A stretch of 64,000 nucleotides of DNA. Origin: Ulota crispa. Taxonomy: Eukaryota > Streptophyta > Bryopsida > Orthotrichales > Orthotrichaceae. The notes under the pieces were generated by a model. The model worked only from the letters and a program-made list of their open reading frames with translations, was not told the origin of the DNA and did no database searches. The stretch lies in contig OY987244.1 in the NCBI GenBank assembly GCA_963920765.1, positions 10,170,501-10,234,500 of the forward strand. The letters are read 5' to 3'. The position numbers and the translations under genes are program-made. Below, piece by piece: positions 38,501 to 48,099 of this stretch. Position 1 is the stretch's first letter. Each line of letters begins with the position of its first letter.

Positions 38501-39110
38501 TAGAATTTTCTATGTACAAGCATTACTTACTTACACTTGCCAATTGAATGAAAAACATTCCAAAACTAAGGCTCGACTTCCAAGGTGATCCAGAATCGGA
38601 AAAGCAAGCAAGCAAAACAACAAACAAGTTACGGAGCCAAGCCATGACATAAAAGCGTGCTGGCATTTCGGCAACAAGATTCTCACAAACAAACACGGGC
38701 CATGGCCGATTTCAATGCAGAATGAAAGTTGGCCCTAAAAACTAGCCCAAAAAAAGTGAACTTTTGACTGGATCCCTAACAACCACGGATTCAAGTCTGA
38801 AACACTGAATGAAGCCACAAGTGAAGACCTTTAGATGAAACTCGTTTAGCTCTGGAAAAATCTTTCAAAGCTCAATGGGTTTCTGAAGATTCACTTTTCG
38901 CTAGATCAATAAGTTCTACAATTCTATGGACATATAAACCACCAACGGTACACCTTGTAACTCAGCAATAAATCGAAAAACGTGATCCGGTTTTTTTCCC
39001 CGGAAGGGGTTTTTTTTTAGCACAAATAGAGACCTTTACAAAACGATAGAGATCTATGGAATAGCCACAAAAAAAAGGGTTGTACCAGGAGACGATGCTG
39101 CACAGCCCAT
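35570..39110 (-). CDS. RABF1: Rab GTPase of the plant-specific RABF1/ARA6 class
   Basis: Eight exons: 39110-39086, 38473-38394, 38067-37984, 37667-37573, 37346-37241, 36796-36707, 36580-36494 and 35608-35570, all with GT-AG introns; predicted 201 aa, against about 202 for Arabidopsis ARA6. The first exon is only 25 bp and encodes MGCAASSP, an N-myristoylation and palmitoylation signal. The GTPase motifs are complete: P-loop GDSGVGKS (40-47), switch I TVGASF (65-70), WDTAGQE (88-94, catalytic Q93), NKAD (147-150) and ETSAK (175-179). The C-terminus [12 protein letters not shown] has no cysteine for prenylation. That combination defines ARA6-type Rab5 homologues, which act on endosomes and in endosome-to-plasma-membrane traffic with VAMP727-type SNAREs. 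Intron 7 (885 bp) contains a MITE at 35905-36231. Confidence is high because every exon matches the family without gaps. Confidence 0.95.
35905..36231. mobile_element. TIR MITE, CACCAAATAGTGCATTTAGG family, in RABF1 intron 7
   Basis: 327 bp, ends CACCAAAGAGTGCATTTAGG and CCTAAATGCACTATTTGGTG, flanked by TA on both sides (35903-35904, 36232-36233). It lies wholly in the last intron of RABF1. Confidence 0.85.
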
Positions 39111-39858
39111 TGCGTTAACTCTTGTCCTCTTCCCAGCTTTTGCCAAAACTAACAACAACAGCAGCCCACTCTACAGCTGCCATTGCATCGCCATATCCAC
39201 AAACACCAAATATTGGCCTAACCCCAACAAGTCTTTCCAAGTGTGGATCTGTCAAAAGGGGAGCTAGTGCAAGCTTCTGCTGCAAATAGTGGTGCTCTGG
39301 GAATGAGAGGAATGGTGGAGGAGTTGAGAGAGTATGGAGCCTGGAGAGCAAAGGGGACGTTGGACTGTGATGGGGACTCATGCCATGGAATCTGGAAAGC
39401 TCATTAAAAACCGAAACCCACATGAAAAAGATGAAGCTAAAAATAATGGTGACCAGCCGAGGAGACGACGATGCTGGCGTGCATCTCACATTCCCGTCAA
39501 CCAGCATGCCCCGCACAGCAACGTTGAATCCCTCCCAGGGAATCTTTTCGAGGCGAATATTCGACCCACAGTCTTACCGCAAGCTTTTACTCTAGCAACA
39601 ATAATAAGAAAGTTGACTTGAGTGGGTGAGAAAACGGATGAAATCTTGAAATTGCTCTCCGTCAAGAAAATCGAGATGTTTGGATGAAAGTTTGGAGTCA
39701 TAATTGAAGCTGATTTTGTGGATGGCTCTGTCTGATTAGTTTCCTAAAGAAAGTTTCCCTCCTGGACTAGGAAACATTTCCTTTACGAAGTAGCCGTGGC
39801 CTTTGCCTTTTGGCCTTTGCGTCTGGAGACAAAGAAGAAAAAATAATAGTATGTCTTG

Positions 39859-39878
39859 AGGGGGGGGGGGAGGGGGGG
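39859..39878. repeat. Poly-G tract
   Basis: Two G runs separated by one A; possible quadruplex-forming or assembly-sensitive site upstream of RABF1. Confidence 0.8.
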
Positions 39879-39914
39879 AACAAAAATCGTTAAAAAGGCA
39901 TTAACTTTTTAATT

Positions 39915-40240
39915 TAAGGGAAAATTGTATGGATAGCCTTGAAGTTTGTACTATTTGTATAAATACCCCCGGTTTATCAGAAATTACACAAACCCTTAGA
40001 TCATAAATTTTAGGCATTTATTTGTTGTGCTTGTACTTCCTTCATGACCAATGTTGAAGAAGGGAATGCAATGAAGAAAAAAAACAAACAAAGTACGCAC
40101 AAAAGAAGAAGGAGAGTAGCATGCATAACAAAATAAAAACCTAAAGTTTTTGGTCAAGGGTATTTGTGTAATTTTTGGAAAAGCAGGGGTGTCTAAACAA
40201 ATATTACAAATTTCAAGGGTATCCATGAAATTTTCCCTTT
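39915..40240. mobile_element. TIR element, AAGGGAAAATTTCATGGATACC family
   Basis: About 326 bp with inverted ends (left aagggaaaattgtatggata, right tatccatgaaattttccctt) and AATT on both sides. Homologous to the interrupted copy at 60059. Confidence 0.65.
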
Positions 40241-40441
40241 AATTAATAGAGGAAGCGGCTGACACCTAAATTTCTATATGACAAATACTGGAGTTTGAGG
40301 GGCACAAATATTACATAATAAGGTCCACCTATGCACAGAGGATTCACTAAGGAGATGGAAAGAATATTTGGGGATTTGCATGCTCTTGTATAAATATAAA
40401 TTGTTACGTACAATACATTGAGTACGTAGCAATCATGTTAA

Positions 40442-40799
40442 CCCCTAAACGTCAAGGAGGACATTAAATGTCTTCCACCTTTAAAAAAGATTTTGTGATT
40501 AAGAAAAAAGTCATTTTCATTTGATTTTTTTTCAAAAGTGACCATAAACACATGGTCCATCATGGAAGACAAAAAATTATCTCTTGAGATGCATTCATTT
40601 TTTTTGTAACCCAAATTGGGTTAAGTTTTCAGAAACATGATGTTAGCTCCCAAGCTGCCCTTCTTGCAATTTTCATGAGGGCACCATGCATTGTTGACTT
40701 TTCCAACTTTTTGAAGCAATACTACTGGAGCCCATGTGCAAAGCACTATAGAATGCTACAGGCAGGGCAAGCCACAGTGATCCATCTGTTTTTTAAGGG
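40442..40799. mobile_element. TTAA-flanked piggyBac-like element, family A
   Basis: 358 bp, TTAA at 40438-40441 and 40800-40803. Left end CCCCTAAACGTCAAGGAGG; right end reversed CCCTTAAAAAACAG. Interior closely parallels 3080-3435 (cataaacacatggtccatca, gcaccatgcattgttg). Confidence 0.8.
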
Positions 40800-41171
40800 T
40801 TAAATAAAAAAAAGAAAAATCCAATGTAGAATTCATGATAAGCGCATTTCCAAGGATTAGGTTTAGAATTTTAAACATCCTATAGAAGCAAGCTATTTCT
40901 TGTTCCAACTCATGAGAGAATCCAAGAGTACAAGTAAAGTAAAGAAAGAGAATTTATAAATCAAAGTTATGATTACAATACAATACAACTCTTTCTCTAA
41001 AACACTAAAAAAATTTGACTTTGCAAAGAAGGTCAAGTCAAGGGGGAGTGTTTTCATTATCACTCAAACCTTAAATGTCCCAAAATGAGGTGCCAATCAA
41101 ATGGGTGGCAATGGCTGAAGGCACTTCCATATCAATTAAAAACCATATCATCCAGATAGGATGAAACTACA

Positions 41172-41468
41172 CACTATAAAAAATGGGAGCCCTCAATAAG
41201 GCCTTTAAAAAATTTGTTCCCAATGTGGGAACTAGCGCTGCTGGTTCCCAAAAAAAATTAATTAAAAAATGTATATATATAGAAAGAAAAAAGTCTTAGA
41301 AAAAATTAGAAACTTTTTTGATTTTTTTTATTTAATTTTTTTAATAAAATGACGTGGCACCATTAGTGCCACGTCAGAGTGCTCATGTGTAGAGTTTGGT
41401 GTAATGGGCCCAAGGTTCCCATGCTTGGGAACTCAAGGCCTTATTTAGGGTCCAGATATTTTCTAATG
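41172..41468. mobile_element. Possible CACTA-like MITE
   Basis: Imperfect inverted ends: cactataaaaaatggg...ataaggcct and its counterpart aggccttat...ttctaatg. The flanking triplets do not match, so this is tentative. Confidence 0.3.
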
Positions 41469-41813
41469 ATCTATTGTGGCATAGCCTTGGATGCCATGTC
41501 ACTTGACAAAGTTGCTATTAGTTGGAATCCATCTTTGAGCTTAGAGTATTTAAATCTCCTAAAACTAGCTAAAGGCACAAGATGTTAGTGTGTGAACAAC
41601 ACAATGTTGGTGACATACTTTTTTTTGTGAAGCTTGTGTCAAGTAGAAGCATCAAAAGCATATGAAAACATAGTAATGTAGATGGCCATGAAAAGAACAA
41701 ACAAATAAGATTTCAAAATTATACTAGGGTTGTCATTGAACACCATAATCGTTAATTTGGGAAAATAGGTGTCCCACTTTGTATTCCACCTGAAACCCAA
41801 AAAGTTACTTTAA

Positions 41814-42531
41814 TCCCTAAAGGACCAAGCCCCCTTTTTGGGGACAAATGGGATTTTGGGCATGTACCTATGGCTAAACTACTTTGCGTGATTTTTTGAA
41901 ACTTTTATGGAAGATGGGGAATTCAAAGATCTGTGTGGGCATCTAATTTTTACCTCATTCCGACATTTGTTGAAGAAGTTAAAAATAAATTTATGAGAAT
42001 TTTGGTTTGGCGGGCAGCCCAAAAACTTCTTTAAAAATTGCATTTTTAAAAAACAAAAATTTGAGGTTAGTTCTTTAGACTGATGTATATGTGAGAAGCT
42101 TTGAATCATTCAATTCTAATTGATGAGATGAAAGTTATGAGAAGTTCTAGTTTGCGTGGAGGCATTGTTTTGAGGTTCTCCACACCTACCCGCAAACTAA
42201 AACTTTTCATAACTTTCATCTCATCAATTAGAATTGAATGATTCAAAGCTTCCCACATATACATAAGTCTAAAGAACTAACCTCAAAATTTTATTTTAAA
42301 AAATGCAAATTTTAAAGAAGTTTTTGGGCTGCCCACCGAATTAAAATTCTCATAAATTCATTTCTAACTTCTTCAATAAATGTCGGAATGAGGTAAAAAT
42401 TAGGTGCCCACACAGATCTTTGAATTCCCCATCTTCCATAAAAGTTTCAAAAAATCACGCAAAGTAGTTTAGCCATAGGTACATGCCCAAAATCCCGAAA
42501 GTCCCTCGAGGGTACTTTGGTCCTTTAGGGG
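41814..42531. mobile_element. Snap-back (foldback) TTAA element, family D
   Basis: 718 bp, TTAA at 41810-41813 and 42532-42535. The two halves are inverted copies of each other for about 340 bp per arm, meeting at a short loop near 42160-42185. Each arm corresponds to one end of the family-D element at 23525. A transcript would fold into a long hairpin. Confidence 0.9.
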
Positions 42532-43569
42532 TTAAACCAGATTCAAAGGTATCAGATGCAGTTTAGCCAATAAGATTTTTTCCCTTGCAAATTCCTCCTC
42601 TCAGATGAGGACACATGTAGGTTTTAGTAGGCCACCTAAAACCTTCATATCAAAATTTTGAAAATCCTAAAATGTACCATTTTTCCCAAATTAACGAATG
42701 TGATGTTATTGCAAGTGTTGTAGAGTGGCTCTTCAAAGTTTATGTATTTGTTCAGAAATCTCAAATTACATCTCAATGGTGTATTTGATTACTAATGAAT
42801 TATACAAAGTCCAAAAACAATATTCTACATAAAAACTCAATTTACAAAACTTGGAGATATATATAAAAGATGGGAGATATGTGCAAAGTACCACAAATTA
42901 CATGCAAAAACATTGAGAGACCTTCCAACGTTCAAGAACATAGAAAGTCTACAGTTACTTATATACGTCACTTTGCATGAGCATCAATGGAACCAGTTAA
43001 AGAAGGTGACAATTTTGAATTCTAAATTGTGTGTTCATTTTTTTAATATTTTGTGTATTTGTGTTACCAATTTGAACTTGTACTTCGAAGAGTTTGGAGA
43101 ATTGTTAGCCTTCTTGTGGTGAAGAGCTACGCCATGTTCCATTCATGCCAATGATGTAATAGAAACAAACACCTTAAGTTTCACATTAACAACAACATGA
43201 TAACAAAGGATTTTAATCAAAGCATTATTTTTTGGGAATAATTAAAGCAATAACCCCTTGAGCACGTAATTTGAGAATTTAATGTTAAAATTCTTGATTC
43301 AAATGGTTCATCATTCTTTTAATCATGGCATTACCACTTCCAAAACAAACACAAATTTTTACTAAATTCTTATTATACCATTGCTATTTTATTTTATTTC
43401 AATTTTTTGCTGTACATGATTTCAAATTCCTATATTTTTAATTGCATATGAGTTGCATATTGAAGCACCCCCAAATTCTATGTATAGAGCCTTAGAATAA
43501 AAGAGTTGAAACAACTATTAGAGACAAAATCAAGAATTTTAGCATTAAAATTTAAAAATGCATGCTTAA

Positions 43570-43925
43570 CCTTAAATGCTAGGTTGGTCACCATGATTGC
43601 CCCTCTACAATAGCATTGCACTAGCACAACATTGGTATGGCAAGTGCCTACACATTATTATATTGTTTTCAGTAGTTGCAAAAGTCAACAATGCATGATT
43701 CCCTCATGAAAATTGCAAAAAGGACAACATAAGACCTAACATTGTGTTTGTGAATTTTCTCACAAATTTGAATCACCTAAGAATATGAATGCATTTAGTG
43801 AGGCTACTTTTTTTGCTTTCCATCGTAGACCATACCCTTGTGATCACTTCTAAAAAAAATGCCCTCATACAAAGTACTTTTTTGTTATCCATTGGATAGA
43901 AAACGTACACCTTAATATTTTTGGG
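43570..43925. mobile_element. TTAA-flanked piggyBac-like element, family A (inverted)
   Basis: 356 bp, TTAA at 43566-43569 and 43926-43929. Left end CCTTAAATGCTAGG. Interior is the reverse of 3080/40442 (caatgcatgattccctcatg). The right TTAA is shared with a further left-type terminus at 43930. Confidence 0.75.
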
Positions 43926-43929
43926 TTAA

Positions 43930-44696
43930 CCCCTAAAGGACCAAAGAGCCCAATATGGCCAAAAGGGGTGCTTGGAGGTGTGAAAGTATACAAAAGAGGC
44001 ATTTTTAGTTCAAATTTTGGTTTGCCACTCAAGTCCAAATGGAGTTGTTAGTTCAAAAAAAAACTTGATTGGCTTGTTGTTCCTTGAAGCGCCTCCTTTG
44101 CTCTAGATTCTACATGGAATATGGAAAATATTCTATTTTTTCAACAATTAGGAGAAGAATATCTTTGGGCAAACGAAGGGAGCGGCTTAGAGAGTAGATG
44201 GGATGGGTGCTCTCATGTCTCGTATTGTACAAGGGAGAAGTTTGGTGATGTGTCACTTTTTTTTTCTTGATTTGGGCAGAGTTTTTATAGCTCTAAAGTA
44301 AGGAGCTAGTGGAATCTAGCTACTTTGAGTGACCATATCTTTTGGAACTTTATCCATTTGTAGAGTTTTTTTTTTCCATCAAGTAATGCAAGACCCAATC
44401 TCATGGGATTAGCCATTAGGTAAATCTTTTTTTTTGAGAAAATATTACATGAAAGTCCAAAATCCATATTTTGAACTATTGCCCAAATTGGAAAACATGA
44501 GATTCTCAGCGCTGGGAATTTTGCAGATTTACTTGAATTTGAAATCAAATTGGTTTAAAATATTTGATTTATAGTTGGGTATAGAATGACCGGTTTGGAT
44601 TATGTGATTACTTGTTCAACTTTCCAAAAACTTGAAAAATGTGTTGAAGGTTCATGTTGAAGGTATGCTAAAATTTCTTAGCAAGACCCTTAGGAG
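43930..44696. mobile_element. Possible TTAA element abutting the previous one
   Basis: Begins TTAA-CCCCTAAAGGACCAAAG, a clear family-D terminus. The best candidate right end (reversed GTAA-CTCCTAAGGGTCTTG at 44683-44700) is degraded, so the extent is uncertain. Confidence 0.4.
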
Positions 44697-44964
44697 TTAC
44701 AGCACACTTTGGGTTGTTCCTTTTGGAGATGCTGCTTTAGCAATTCCCTATTTTTCAAGCAAGTGGTATCGAAAAATTTTTGGCCCAAAATCAATAAATC
44801 GTCTCCAAAAATGTATTCTTTTTATGAATAGTTCATTGAGTGAATTGCAGGCAAAGGATCTCTTGAGTCTTGATGGCTTCGTCTTCACCCCCAATTCCCA
44901 CATAACTATGAATGGTCCATGATGGTCCACAACAAAAAGAACCCCAAACAAACATAATCACTTA

Positions 44965-45286
44965 AGGTGGCCGCACCCATAAGCGTAGAAATAAGGGTTT
45001 CCGGGTACATCAACTGATCCATGGACTCCAAAAAAAATCTTAAGGTTAACAAATGGGAATGAAAAATATTGGCTTCAAATTAAGAGACTCAGTGGCAAAC
45101 ATTTGGTCACAAAATTTTATCAAAGTCAATAATCATTTTGGTTGCTAAACCGTGAGGAGGAGATGCTAAGGAAGCTCTGTCACCCATTGGTTCAAACCTG
45201 TCAATCATGGGACCAAACAATTTGGAAATGAGTACTTTCATAGGTCATGCCCATGGGGACTCCCGTGGTGATGGGTGCGGCCACCT
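44965..45286. mobile_element. TIR MITE, AGGTGGCCGCACCCAT family
   Basis: 322 bp with perfect 16 bp inverted ends AGGTGGCCGCACCCAT, flanked by TA (44963-44964, 45287-45288). Sister of 11622-11949. Confidence 0.88.
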
Positions 45287-45534
45287 TACCCAGTTTGGAA
45301 CTCAAAGAGTCAAAGGCCCTAGTTCAAGCAAAGGTCCCCAAAACCGCGCACCCCACGTCCCCACGTGAAGAACATGCACGTGCTTTCAACCAGCGGATGA
45401 CAAATCCGCAAAGTCAAACCTCGCCAGATGAGATGGATGAACAATCAGAAAGGCTCATCCAATACCCTGACTAGGTACAGACACGACAAGGTATCAACCC
45501 AATTCTCCTCCCCAGCGAGCTCCGCGCTTCAGTC

Positions 45535-45651
45535 ATGGAATTGATTCGGCTTGCATTCGAAATCGAAGCCAGAAATCCTTTGTCTCTCTCCAATTCAGAA
45601 GACGTTGAAGGCGCGTTGCCTCAAAATCCTGATCTACAGCTGATTTTTTGA
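45535..45651 (+). CDS. Short ORF at the head of a GC-richer, possibly transcribed region (uncertain)
   Basis: An ATG-initiated 38-codon frame begins MELIRLAFEIEARNPLSLSN and ends QNPDLQLIF, then TGA. It sits just downstream of a pyrimidine-rich stretch with GC content like a plant 5' exon. A perfect donor gtaagt follows at about 45700. It could be an upstream ORF, the first exon of an unresolved gene, or a decayed gene. I do not recognise the sequence. Confidence 0.25.
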   Translation: MELIRLAFEIEARNPLSLSNSEDVEGALPQNPDLQLIF

Positions 45652-45758
45652 GCTAACCGTCTCTTTTTTCGGTGATTTTCGATGATTGTAGGCGATTTCG
45701 GTAAGTTTTCGGTGTTTCGATGCATACAGCAAATTTTCTACTGCGAATATGAACTTTT

Positions 45759-46180
45759 AGGGGTAGTCACGGTTGAGTTTTTGCATTCTCAATCTTCACG
45801 GAAAACTAACGTGCTATGCTATCTGAGACTGGCGTGAGGCAATTCTGTGAAAATTGAGGAAAAAAATTCTTGTCCCCCAAGCATGGAGAAATGGTCCAAG
45901 AATTTTTTTTGCTTGAGAACTCTTACCATGGTCTGCCTATTTACTCACTTGTGTATTGCTTTTCACCCTTGCTTTTTCTGCTCCTCCAATTGGTAACTAT
46001 ATTACCTTCCTCTAAATAAAACATACTCCATTCTTCATTCTTCATTCTCCATCACCCACAAAAAGTGTGTCACACCTCCTTCCATAAAAAAGTGCTTCCA
46101 CGGACTCCTACATTCACTCAGCCATTTCTCAATCTTGACTGAAATCTCAATCTCAGACCAACCGTGAATAAGTTACCCCT
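45759..46180. mobile_element. TIR MITE, AGGGGTAGTCACGGTTG family
   Basis: 422 bp, ends AGGGGTAGTCACGGTTG and CAACCGTGAATAAGTTACCCCT. Homologous to 20573-21008 (cattcttcattctt, catcacccacaaaaag). Flanks TTT and ATT match at two of three bases. Confidence 0.75.
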
Positions 46181-46937
46181 ATTGTCTACTGGATCGTTAG
46201 TCGCATTCTGTACATTTCGTTTCCAAAGAGCTTTGAAGGCTGGCGAACGTGCAGAGTCGATCGTGCTCATGCAAGATTTTCAGGGCTTAGGGTTTCGGCG
46301 TTTCTTGATGGATTAGATGTCGGCAAGTGCTGTCCAAGACTCGATCAGACTAGGCAGCCGTACTCATCGATCTTAACTGAAACAGCTTTTTGTCTTGTTT
46401 GCTTTCTGAAAGAAATGCAATAGAGTTGAAGTCAACGAAGCTCACTTATCCAAAAGTACTGAACGCGTCCCTTTTCTAGAATTGGTAGCCACTTTAGCAG
46501 GTGGAACTATATATCTCAGCTATGCGGATGAAGAATCGGTCGAGTGATCAGTTCGAAATTCTTTCGAGTTTTGATTTCATTGCTATTCTGCAGCGTGACC
46601 TGTAACAACCGAAGCGGTGATGATGTCGAGGGTTTTAAATGTTCATTAGATTCTCACATGTTACGTGTTTAGCAATTGCAATGACTCACCATCCGATGTT
46701 ATGAGCTTGTGTTGTGATGAAGAAGCGTTTAAAATAGGGGGCTTCAAACATAAAATCTGCTCCACGAGTTTCTTACCTCACAAGGTCCCAGTTCATGAGT
46801 AAATTATTTTCACTCACTCACATGCCCAAAGTCTGACGCACTTATGAGTTTGTGATTAGGTTCTTGTGCACAGCTCGGGGTCTAAGCATATGAGACACCT
46901 GAGAGAGAGTAGTGTTTTTTTAGGGTTTGGCAAAAAT

Positions 46938-47052
46938 AGTCAAATCCTACGTGCCCTCTTGGGACTAGTCAAATCCTACGTGCCCTCTTGGGACTAGTCA
47001 AATCCTACGTGCCTTTTGGGACTGGTTAAATCTTGTGAGCCCGCTTGGGATT
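46938..47052. repeat. 29 bp tandem repeat, about four copies
   Basis: Units agtcaaatcctacgtgccct at 46938, 46967 and 46996, with a diverged fourth. Confidence 0.93.
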
Positions 47053-47176
47053 GGTGAGTTTTCTAAGGGAGGAATGCACATTGGCTTAAAGCTCGTCACA
47101 AACTTCGAAATTGGCTTCATGAGGCCCAAATAAAAATACTACCTAAGAGGATGAGCTACGCAAAAGTGAGTTTCTA

Positions 47177-47215
47177 AAATTCACTCCTAACATGCATCAG
47201 GTTAGGAGTGAATTT
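47177..47215. repeat. Short perfect hairpin (15 bp stem, 9 nt loop)
   Basis: Stem AAATTCACTCCTAAC with its exact inverse at 47201-47215. Confidence 0.9.
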
Positions 47216-47765
47216 CAAAAGTGAGCCACCTTGCTGTTCACTAGTGAATTCATTGAGATGAATTGCGACGTGAGTCACCTAAACAAGTTGATGTTTGAAG
47301 CCCCTAATGAGAGATCAGAACTGCATGCTGGCGGACTACTCTGCAAGTAGACAGCACGATCACCGATTTCTTTTTTCTTTTCTTTTCTCAGGAACACGTT
47401 GAATTTTATTACAATGCCAGGACAAAACGGTAATGATTTTCAGTCTGTTACAAGTCTATTCGTTACATTGATCGATTCCCGCACTTTGAAGATGTGTGCT
47501 TCATTGCTGTTGCAGTGTTTCACTATCTCGTGTTTATGAGCTTGCATGTGATGGTGAAGAAGCATGGTTGTTGATTACTTGACAGTTGACACGATCGCCA
47601 CTTCTCCAGTGTTTCTTTGTTTATTATAACGTTTTCATCCGATTTTCATGATTGTCCGGGATTGAATCTAGTGACGGCAATCCTGGCGGCTATTATTGAA
47701 CCTGACAAGATTGGGTGATATATTCGAGTGCCTGTACGGATGAGGCAACTTGCAGCCGAAGCATC

Positions 47766-48087
47766 ATTTTTATGATTCAATGGCATTCGGCGTGGACTAG
47801 AAACAAGCGGCAGGACGTGGGGCAAGTCAGCAAGTGTGCTGTGGAATAACTTACTGGAATATCATTATCTTCAGTGTGATATTGTGCTTTCCATAAGAAG
47901 AAGGAAGCATGTGATCCAGGCTGAAATCGCGGCTGATTTAGATTTGTTTAATCACCGCAATAAGGGTATCCTCAATGCGGACTCCGCAAGTGGCCTCTGT
48001 AAATGGAAGGTAAGCTTAGAGGGCAGTGATCCCAAATATGATTTTCACGTGTACCTCAAGTGGCTAGAAACACTGTTCGAAAGCTAA
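47766..48087 (+). CDS. Exon-like open stretch, unknown product (uncertain)
   Basis: A frame stays open for about 104 codons before a TAA at 48085-48087, with content such as EIAADLDLFNHRNKGILNAD and SDPKYDFHVYLKWLETLF. It has no ATG near its 5' end. A donor-like ggaag|gtaagc lies near 48008, so an exon may end there. It shares a GC-richer block with 45480-47700. No known domain recognised. Confidence 0.2.
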
Positions 48088-48099
48088 TTTTTTAAGATT

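Noticed and set aside
39115..39516. 133-codon frame upstream of RABF1
   Set aside because: It lies in the RABF1 5' region on the same strand, has no recognisable domain and ends just before the RABF1 start; more likely 5' UTR or promoter.
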